64,000 bases of DNA from Calycina herbarum. Its lineage: Eukaryota; Ascomycota; Leotiomycetes; Helotiales; Pezizellaceae. The position numbers and the translations under genes were made by a program. The notes beneath the pieces were generated by a model that saw only the letters and a program-made list of their open reading frames with translations, was not told the origin of the DNA and did no database searches. Below, one piece after another: positions 57,061-64,000 of this stretch (positions are counted from its first letter, which is position 1; every line of letters begins with the position of its first letter). Location of the stretch: contig LLEY01000076.1 in assembly GCA_001414485.1 (NCBI GenBank), positions 1 to 64,000 of the forward strand. The letters run 5' to 3'.

Positions 57061-59397
57061 CTAAACTTCTTCCAAACCCGAAAAATACACTGCATTCAGG
57101 TCCTTGTCTCTCACCAGAGAATGACACGCCTTGCAGACCCACGCCCCACTCGCGGGATTTTGAGGCTTCTCGTTACAAGATAGACACATATCAACCCCGT
57201 TTCTCAATACCCATTCCGAACCCCAGACCGATTTCAACGTAATCTCATCCCACCCTCTTGCAAAATGCTCATGGCACAAATGGTTGGAATCCATCGTTCC
57301 AAAACAAACACACTTACCCGTTTTAATGATGTATTTGTCATCTCTTAAGTCATCGGCGCAATCTGAACACATATATGCTCGGTTGAGGTTTTCATTTTGG
57401 ATGTGGATATCAGCAGTTTCGTGCTTGCCATGACATGGTTCGCAGATATAACCACGAGCGGGTACACCGAATGTTTTACCATAATGGTTTGGGATGTGGC
57501 ATTTTGCGGTTGGGTAGTCGTTGCATAACTCCGGCTTCATCTCCTCGTACTCGGAGTAATTGTTCTCGGTGCATCGGTTGTACTTGTTATACAAAGTGGT
57601 CTTCTTGACCGCTGCCGGGTTCCATGGGGGGTAGCCTTTGAGGAAGTCTTCCTGACTGGCATCGAGGAAATCGGTTGTCATGGTTCCGTTTAAGCGATTG
57701 ATACTAGATCGTTTGCCTCCAGATTGCCATCCCCCGTAGTAGGGTAGGAAGTATGGTACTTTGGCGTCCATTTGGCCCAGAAAGTCCGGGGATGAATTGT
57801 CGTCGAGGTCCTGGATTGTGACCCGGGGGACTTGGGAGATTGGTTCTGAGGTTGTATATCTCTTGACATGTGCGCCGTTTAGGTACTCGGTGTTTATGCA
57901 TTCTTGGAGTGGAGTGAAGAGTTTTGTGGTGTTGGCGAAGTGAACATATTTCTCGGGACTTTGGGACACCACCTCTTCGTCGACATCTAATATGAATTCC
58001 CCTTGAGGGTCCCTGGAAGATGATCGGACTGTGACTTGGGCGAAGGGATCGATTGTTCCTGGGACGGAATTATTGGCGGGTTGCTTCTGGGTCCGAGCTT
58101 GTTCTCGTAGGTTCATAATTACGACTTCACTGGCGACTTCACCGGCGAATTCTTCGAGTGTTGGAGATGAGGAAGCTGGAAGAAGGTTGAGACCATATTG
58201 AGAAGATACCGGACCTCGAGAAGACACGGGACTTGGACCAGGACTTTGAGAAGATTCGGTAAACGGACTAGGAGGTAGGAGATTTCTTCGAAAAGGTAGG
58301 ATATTGTTTTGAATAGGCACGAGATTGTTTTGAATAGGTAAGAGACTGTCTCGAAGAGGTACGAATTTCACGTCGCGTACACATGGTATACCGACGGATC
58401 GACAATTTCCACACGGGCTCTCCTTATCGCAAGGCAACTTGAGTTCGTTGCACACTTTGCAAATTTCATCTCGAAGTATTACCGTCCTAGAATCCATGAT
58501 TTGGGATGGCACGATGCTTCTAGCATGACGAGATGCTCCGTGGAGTTCCTCCACAGCTGCCGAATTCGGGATTGGAAAATTTCTCGTAACGCCGCCAAGG
58601 GGCTTTTTCCTTTTTACGCGGGGTGCATCGCCCTTTCTATCTGGCCCTCTCGCTTTGCCTCTAATTATGAAGGGTTCGCACAGATGTCCTTCTTGTTCGC
58701 ACCACTCGCAAGGTCCCGCTCCATCCCCATTAACCAAACTACAGATATGCTCCTCGATTTCACATTCCCTGCAGCTAAACTGCCCTGGATCGCCGCGGAT
58801 TTTTTCGAATTCCATATTGTAGAATCCAAGTCCACTGTCAAGTGACTCCTCTCCCGACTCAGGCGACGATTCTCGTTTCAACCCATTCCTCTCTTGCCAA
58901 TCTCGTACATTCTGCAAAAGCTCGGCGTCTTTCAATCTATTATTCTCATGTCTCTTTCTTTTCTTGGAATACCAATCCAGTGCATAGTTTTCATCATAAT
59001 CCGCCGAATCTTCGTTCATCCTCTCTCGGTGCTTAATCTCCTTCTTCATCCAGTACGCGCGTTTTGTATCTGTACTTATACTTCTGTAGCCCGCGGGCAA
59101 CTCCTTTACCTCTAGGGGGACAGGTTTCGATTCGATGCCAATCATCTGTCTTGCTTCCAGAACCCGCTGTTTCCAGGCCGTATAACCTTCCCCGTGACGA
59201 CGGCGACCGTCGTCGATCGCCTTGCGCGGATCTGGATCGTCGGGGTTGAGGTCGGGTCTATTGCCTTCGTCTGGTTTTGCATCTGCCCATTCATAAGTCA
59301 CGTTAGGGTTGAATTTTCGTGGTACCGAGGTGCTGCTATCTGCTGATCCTTGGCTTTCATAGCCTGGATTTGTATCGTAATCTTCATCATCCGACAT
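57061..59397 (-). CDS. Protein with two Zn2Cys6-type clusters (778 aa)
   Basis: A single uninterrupted frame from MSDDEDYDTNPGYESQGSAD. Residues 209-240 show Cx2Cx6Cx10Cx2Cx6C (CRECEIEEHIC ... CEWCEQEGHLC), and residues 313-339 the canonical Cx2Cx6Cx5Cx2Cx6C (CKVCNELKLPC ... CGNCRSVGIPC). Zn2Cys6 proteins are usually fungal transcription factors with one cluster, and basic residues surround both here (KARGPDRKGD, VKRKKP). A short internal repeat follows (LLPIQNNLVPIQNN). The C-terminal third has more Cys pairs (CEPCHGKHE, CSDCADD, CVCFG, CLSCNEKPQNP, CKACHSLVRD), which suggests further metal-binding modules. I recognise no specific orthologue. DNA binding is inferred from the clusters; the usual fungal TF middle domain was not seen. 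Confidence 0.8.
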   Translation of the reverse strand: MSDDEDYDTNPGYESQGSADSSTSVPRKFNPNVTYEWADAKPDEGNRPDLNPDDPDPRKAIDDGRRRHGEGYTAWKQRVLEARQMIGIESKPVPLEVKELPAGYRSISTDTKRAYWMKKEIKHRERMNEDSADYDENYALDWYSKKRKRHENNRLKDAELLQNVRDWQERNGLKRESSPESGEESLDSGLGFYNMEFEKIRGDPGQFSCRECEIEEHICSLVNGDGAGPCEWCEQEGHLCEPFIIRGKARGPDRKGDAPRVKRKKPLGGVTRNFPIPNSAAVEELHGASRHARSIVPSQIMDSRTVILRDEICKVCNELKLPCDKESPCGNCRSVGIPCVRDVKFVPLRDSLLPIQNNLVPIQNNILPFRRNLLPPSPFTESSQSPGPSPVSSRGPVSSQYGLNLLPASSSPTLEEFAGEVASEVVIMNLREQARTQKQPANNSVPGTIDPFAQVTVRSSSRDPQGEFILDVDEEVVSQSPEKYVHFANTTKLFTPLQECINTEYLNGAHVKRYTTSEPISQVPRVTIQDLDDNSSPDFLGQMDAKVPYFLPYYGGWQSGGKRSSINRLNGTMTTDFLDASQEDFLKGYPPWNPAAVKKTTLYNKYNRCTENNYSEYEEMKPELCNDYPTAKCHIPNHYGKTFGVPARGYICEPCHGKHETADIHIQNENLNRAYMCSDCADDLRDDKYIIKTGKCVCFGTMDSNHLCHEHFARGWDEITLKSVWGSEWVLRNGVDMCLSCNEKPQNPASGAWVCKACHSLVRDKDLNAVYFSGLEEV

Positions 59398-61156
59398 TTT
59401 AGAAGGGGGTCGTTGTTAAGCGAGGGTGAGATGGGCGAGTCGTAGATTTGTCCCAGTTATTGTTTGGGAGAAAAGAAGTCGACCAATGTGTGTAAAGACG
59501 GTGAAATGATTTTTGGGAAGTTTCGAGTGGAGAGAGTGTTCAAAGATTTAAGCATGAGCTCTTTCCCGGGTCTCTTTTTTAGGAGCTTGCCGGGGAAGGT
59601 TTTATTTGTGGGCCGAAGTCTTTGTGCTTCTCTTTATCGGAAACTGGGGGGTTGATTGCGGCTTCTTTTTCTTTGTTGAAATCGCTGACGGTTTCGTGTT
59701 GATAGAATACTAGTTCGATGATTTTATGAGAGAAGGAAGCCTGATTGCGGGTATTGGTTGGGACGAAATCACATGGTTTCTGAAAACATATCACTGCAAG
59801 TCGCGCATTTGATATTTATAACTAGGAAGATAAGTTTTTTCTCTTTGACTTCCGATTTCTTTTCTACAGCCATGCGATTTTAGAAGTTACGGCTTGTTGT
59901 AGGCTACAATTACAGTTGACAAAACTTTAATAGATATCTACCTACCAGAGTAATTGGAGAACAAGTGTGCATTCTTTTCATTTGAGCTCAATTCCGGAGA
60001 AACAATCCTTGCGATCGTTTAGGTAAAGTTTTGTGGCTTGCTAAAGAATGCAGCCCCTTTCCGAAACCGGCTAAGCGAGGAACATTCCCCATCACTTGCC
60101 CACATAAAGCTTCGCAGTTAGAAAACCATACAGTTATCTAGTAAATGTTATCAATCATACTTCCTACTTGTTAAGTTGTTTTTTGGGAAGTTCGCTTTTC
60201 TCCTTCCAATTTCATCCCTTCCAAGTTCGGGCAACTATTTCAAAAAGGGTACTCAAGATGAATACTAGAACCAGGTCTTTTGACTTTGACTTGTGCACGT
60301 ATTACAATGAGGTGGCTGCTCTCAAAAAGTGCCTATAGTTACACATATTTGAGTCCTCGTTTTGAAATAGACTCATCGAACTTAACTACGGAAGGGGAGT
60401 TGATCGGATAACGTCATAAATTTGTTCATGTGGATAACCTGATTATGAAAGAAACACCATCTGAGTTTCCGAAAGCAAAAGTTGAAAATTGCATTTGCAA
60501 GAGTAAAGTATAGTTCCGGCTTCTAAGATAGAAGTAACACCAGGAGAATCATATCCGCCACTTTCGGATATCTACAATTATGGCTATAAAACTGATTCTT
60601 TATTCCAACGCGCTGTCTTGTATTTGACTCGTGTTTGAGGGCCGGTTTCTTTTAAATTACTTGGTTCTTGCTTTGCTTATAATATGAAGCGAAATAGACT
60701 TTCCACAGTAGACTCTAGATTTCACACCTTGCAGATCGAAATCAAGTAATTTCAAGTTGTAAGGGGTAGTAAGAGTTTCCTTTTGGAATGAGAAGTTTAT
60801 ATTCTCTATTGTTACCCTTTCGTTTTAACAGACAAAGTTTCCTTCATCTGTACCTGAGCCAGAGCGGGGCATGTCACGTGGAATAAGCTTGGCAAAATGC
60901 GGAGTGCGAAACCCCGCCTCGCCTCAAGGGACTTGCCCTGTACATCCCGTTTCTCTCAATGCAGAATATGATCCTATACACGCCTTTATGAAGTCCAGTT
61001 AAATGATTGTGTCTCCATCTATTTTCCTAAGCTCAGTGTTGTGGCTCCCCGTTCCAGTTGGCTAGTGCTTTCGAGGCGGAGTTGACTTGACAGCGCCGGC
61101 GCATTCCATCCTTCTCCAACAATACACATCTCGAGAATCTCCTACCTACCTACGCC
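59398..61156. other. Divergent intergenic region, no gene seen
   Basis: 1.76 kb between the zinc-cluster gene (minus) and the FWPPW-repeat gene (plus). Mostly AT-rich of ordinary complexity; CCTACCTACCTACGCC lies just before the downstream ATG. Short frames at 59464-59794 overlap on opposite strands and are not supported. Confidence 0.5.
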
Positions 61157-62488
61157 ATGGAACCGAATCGCCTGAAGTGTGGGAAGTGCAAATTGTTTCG
61201 CACCATCGAAGAATACCCTTTGGATCGTCACGGATATCGAACCTCGACCTGCAATTCTTGCACGAACGGACTGACCGACCGGCGTGCAAATGACGTGCTA
61301 CAGAGAGGGCAGAGGGAAAAATTGGCAAGAGCTAAGGAACAACGTGTAAAGCAGTCCTGGCAGAAAATGAAGGAGGAGTTCAGATCTCTACTACAGTCAG
61401 AAGAAGAGGCAAGAGCGGCTTGGGAAGCGCAAATGCAATTCAAGTGGCGAAACAATATTTTCTGGCCCCCTTGGCTAGATGAAGACGAGGAGACTGCGAA
61501 AAAGAATTGGGATTTGCAACAGGCGAAAGTCGAAGAACGACGTATAAAGGAGTCCTGGAAAAGAATGAGAGAGGAGTATAGGTCGGTACAAACCGAGGAA
61601 CAAGCAAAGAGGGCGTGGGAATCGCAAATACAATTCCAAGCGGAAAATGACATCTTTTGGCCGCCCTGGGATGAAAGATTTGAGGAGGAAGCGAGGGCTC
61701 AGTGGAACACACGAAAGGAGGCACAACGTGTAAAAGAGTCCTGGCAGAGAATGAGGGAACAATACAGGTCTGTGCAAACAGAAGAACAAGCAAAAAGGGC
61801 GTGGGAGTCGCAAATACAATTCCAAGCGGAAAACAACATTTTTTGGCCACCTTGGGATGTAAGGTATGAAGATGAGGCGAAGGCTAATTGCGATGCATTG
61901 AAGGCTGCGGAAGGGGAGAGCAGACTCGCAGGGCACAGCGAACACCCAAGGGCAGGAACTTCGAATCAGGTAGACGGGCCTGCCCAAGCACCTGCGCCTG
62001 TCATTCATAAAGTAGACCAGCGACCTGGAGATCTCCCCTTGCAAAAGCCTTCCGAGCCCCAACATTCCCCTCCACAAGAGCCATATGACCCACAAGATTC
62101 TTATGAGCCGCAGGATTCCCCTTCGCCAGAGCCATCCGAACCCCAAGGTCCCCCCTCACAGGAGCTCTCTGAGCCTCGAGCTCAGGGGCCGCAAAACGAG
62201 GAGGAACTGCCGAGCAAAGTCTGCCACGGTTGTGCTGTATCGCGCAAACCATCGTGTTTCCAGGGGACGCTCACAACTTGCAACCTCTGTCGGCAAATCA
62301 AGAAAAGGTCAAAAATGAAGAAGAGGGAGGAACGCCACAAGGCACGGCTTCAGAGTCAAACGGTAGCACCCGAGGAAATGAACCAGGCTCGAAAGATAGC
62401 GGTCTCACAGATCTTCCAGAATCGGGATGGCGAGCTGTTTACTAAAGGACCACCAGGACAAGCAGGTGCTCTTAAAAGTATTAAATGA
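61157..62488 (+). CDS. FWPPW-repeat protein with zinc-knuckle-like ends
   Basis: Single exon, 443 residues. The N-terminus has CGKC (8-11) and CNSC (32-35), a Cx2C...Cx2C pair as in treble-clef or Stc1-like zinc modules. Then three tandem ~62-residue repeats (about 63-127, 129-190, 191-252) each contain a RVKESWQRMREQYRS-type helix, EEQAKRAWESQIQF and IFWPPW. Repeats 2 and 3 are nearly identical in protein and DNA, implying recent duplication. A Pro/Glu/Ser/Gln linker (298-345) leads to a second cysteine module, CHGC (356-359), C367 and CNLC (375-378), followed by a basic tail (KKRSKMKKREERHKAR). I know no characterised homologue. Charged helices plus knuckles suggest a nucleic-acid or chromatin role, by inference only. 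Confidence 0.82.
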   Translation: MEPNRLKCGKCKLFRTIEEYPLDRHGYRTSTCNSCTNGLTDRRANDVLQRGQREKLARAKEQRVKQSWQKMKEEFRSLLQSEEEARAAWEAQMQFKWRNNIFWPPWLDEDEETAKKNWDLQQAKVEERRIKESWKRMREEYRSVQTEEQAKRAWESQIQFQAENDIFWPPWDERFEEEARAQWNTRKEAQRVKESWQRMREQYRSVQTEEQAKRAWESQIQFQAENNIFWPPWDVRYEDEAKANCDALKAAEGESRLAGHSEHPRAGTSNQVDGPAQAPAPVIHKVDQRPGDLPLQKPSEPQHSPPQEPYDPQDSYEPQDSPSPEPSEPQGPPSQELSEPRAQGPQNEEELPSKVCHGCAVSRKPSCFQGTLTTCNLCRQIKKRSKMKKREERHKARLQSQTVAPEEMNQARKIAVSQIFQNRDGELFTKGPPGQAGALKSIK

Positions 62489-64000
62489 CCTTTGTAGAGT
62501 GGGGATTATGCTAGAAGCGTCATTGCATCGTAAGTTTGTTGAAATCAACTTTATTTTCATGTCACTTATTTCTCAAGAGTATGTCATGCCTGCCTGGGCT
62601 GGGTAGAAGCAATTTCGTTTTTGATCAAAATATTTTGTATCTTAACAAGGCATACTAAAATCTGCATCCTGTAAATTTAAACCCGCACTACGGCTCCTAT
62701 GCTTGCAGTATATACGGATTAGAAGGTTGACCTGGGATCACTTTGGTTTTGACAGTGGTGATGAATGTATGCCAAATTTACGATCCATTTAGGCTTACTT
62801 GGTCACGACGGAAAATTATGTAGTCTTTCTAAATTCGATAACGCCATATGAAAGAGAAGCCAGCTAAGACTTGGGACACAGAATAAGACGCTTTTACGCC
62901 GTTCTAGCAACACGTGGGTAAACCACTACTACGAAGATTGGACGATGACTGCGTGTACTAAAGCTACTATCTTCAACTCACATTCCCCAAGTAAACTAAC
63001 AAAGATTTCCTACTCTCAATGAACTATTCCTCTTATTCGACGACAGAACGAGAATCGGCAGCAAAAACAGCCTGAAAATTGCTTATAGAGATCTAGAATA
63101 TAGTTGAAGCTAATAGCATCTTTTCATAAAGTCCCAAGTGACGTAGTATACATTGGAATACATTGGAATCCAGAACTTCTCCCTAGGTGGTGACAAAAAT
63201 GTCGACAGTATTCATATCCGGAATTTTCAGTAACCTAAATTGAATTTATAACACGTTCTCTCCTGCACTCGTATCGCTTAATCCAACTCATTTGCCAGGC
63301 TCTCTTGAAGTCTAGCCATTGTATTTAGTTCAGTATAAAACTGCTTCTAAATTGCGGAAGCTAAGATTCTACCTCCAAAACCAATTCTAATAAAAAAACA
63401 GCAAATAAACGCGAAGATACTTCGAACTTATCTCCCTCGCTCCTTAGATCCAAAAACCTCATACAACCACTTCTAAATAATCATTACTGCGATATTTCTT
63501 GGTACAACTGTGTTCCACAAGACTTAGGACTACTCTCTCCATTTAACTGTAACTTATTATTAAGATGGTCATAGTTGACAAATCAGGCCGAACATGAAAT
63601 AGTATAAATAAACCAAGCACAAGAGATCACAGAAAGCCACAACTTCAACCGAAATCCAGGAAATAGTAGATGTGTCACAGAAAGAACTCGGAACCTAAAA
63701 TATACTTCACTAAACGGAAATGCTTATGAATAAGACCATTGGGCGGGAAATAACCTATTATTATAGCACTTCTCTTTTTCAACTAATCACAACCATCTAG
63801 GCAAGGCCTCAAATTCGACAACAAAAAAAACGACAACAAAAAAAACGACAACAAATAAGAGCTCTCATATTCCCGAGAAAATTCTTTGAGCCACTGACGA
63901 CTCTAGTTTACTTCTTCCCAGCCACGATTTCACAGTACCTATCCAGACAGTCAAGGTTTCCATAAGGAGACACCCAAAGACAGACACGTCAAATCAAACG
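62489..64000. other. Intergenic, AT-rich, no gene seen
   Basis: 1.5 kb to the window edge without an open frame of note on either strand. It ends with a short A-rich tandem repeat at 63818-63858. Confidence 0.5.
63818..63858 (+). repeat. Short tandem repeat, 17-bp unit
   Basis: CGACAACAAAAAAAACGACAACAAAAAAAACGACAACAAA: the unit CGACAACAAAAAAAA occurs in two to three copies. A simple low-complexity repeat. Confidence 0.65.

Noticed and set aside
61440..62146. Minus-strand frames up to 223 codons opposite the FWPPW gene
   Set aside because: Repeat-driven shadow; Phe/Leu/Pro runs mirror the plus-strand repeats.

Overview
The window looks like nuclear DNA of a filamentous ascomycete (Pezizomycotina; a leotiomycete relative is plausible but unproven). 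The evidence is short GT-AG introns (about 43-210 nt) with CTAAC/CTGAC-like branch points, fungal families (YVC1-type channel, GH43 enzyme, Sec14 protein, Ras, Zn2Cys6 clusters, BTB and F-box/ankyrin families), and mobile elements carrying the C-to-T/G-to-A decay expected of repeat-induced point mutation (RIP).

Left part (1-31 kb) is mostly accessory. Positions 1-600 are a hairpin-forming minisatellite with CA tracts. From about 0.6 to 6.4 kb there is an AT-rich transposon graveyard with a three-level nest: a Fot1/pogo element (2709-4602) inside a 472-bp MITE, inside the gag region of an LTR element whose 3' LTR is 5831-6375. Three further Tc1/mariner-like elements with TA target duplications and broken transposases lie at 21255-22590, 23747-25372 and 29488-30732. 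Between them are a small secreted protein gene (7809-8254), a four-exon GH43 glycosidase (12196-14011), a broken HET-like gene (14948-16215) and three decayed BTB/POZ paralogues.

Middle part (31-45 kb): a seven-exon YVC1-type cation channel (31889-34359, minus), a PI31 proteasome-regulator homologue (35151-36365), an F-box/ankyrin gene with a one-base frameshift, then a divergent pair made of a Ser/Thr kinase (39105-40881, minus) and a pseudokinase with a helical N-terminus (41231-42878, plus). A fourth BTB gene follows, with an exon split by a clean second copy of the 472-bp MITE (44088-44559).

Right part (47-64 kb) is mostly ordinary core genome: a Sec14/CRAL-TRIO protein, a MoCF/molybdopterin-binding-domain protein, a Ras GTPase, a 778-residue protein with two Zn2Cys6-type clusters, and a 443-residue protein with zinc-knuckle-like ends around three FWPPW repeats. 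Non-coding stretches are long, and two of them (about 30.8-31.9 and 45.7-47.4 kb) are strikingly poor in G on the plus strand.

The genes do not form one pathway. The best candidates for something undescribed are the FWPPW-repeat protein, the double zinc-cluster protein, the kinase/pseudokinase pair, and the MITE/pogo nest whose lengths let the insertion history be checked by arithmetic. Exon coordinates come from splice motifs and reading-frame continuity read by eye; no alignment, database search or expression data were used.
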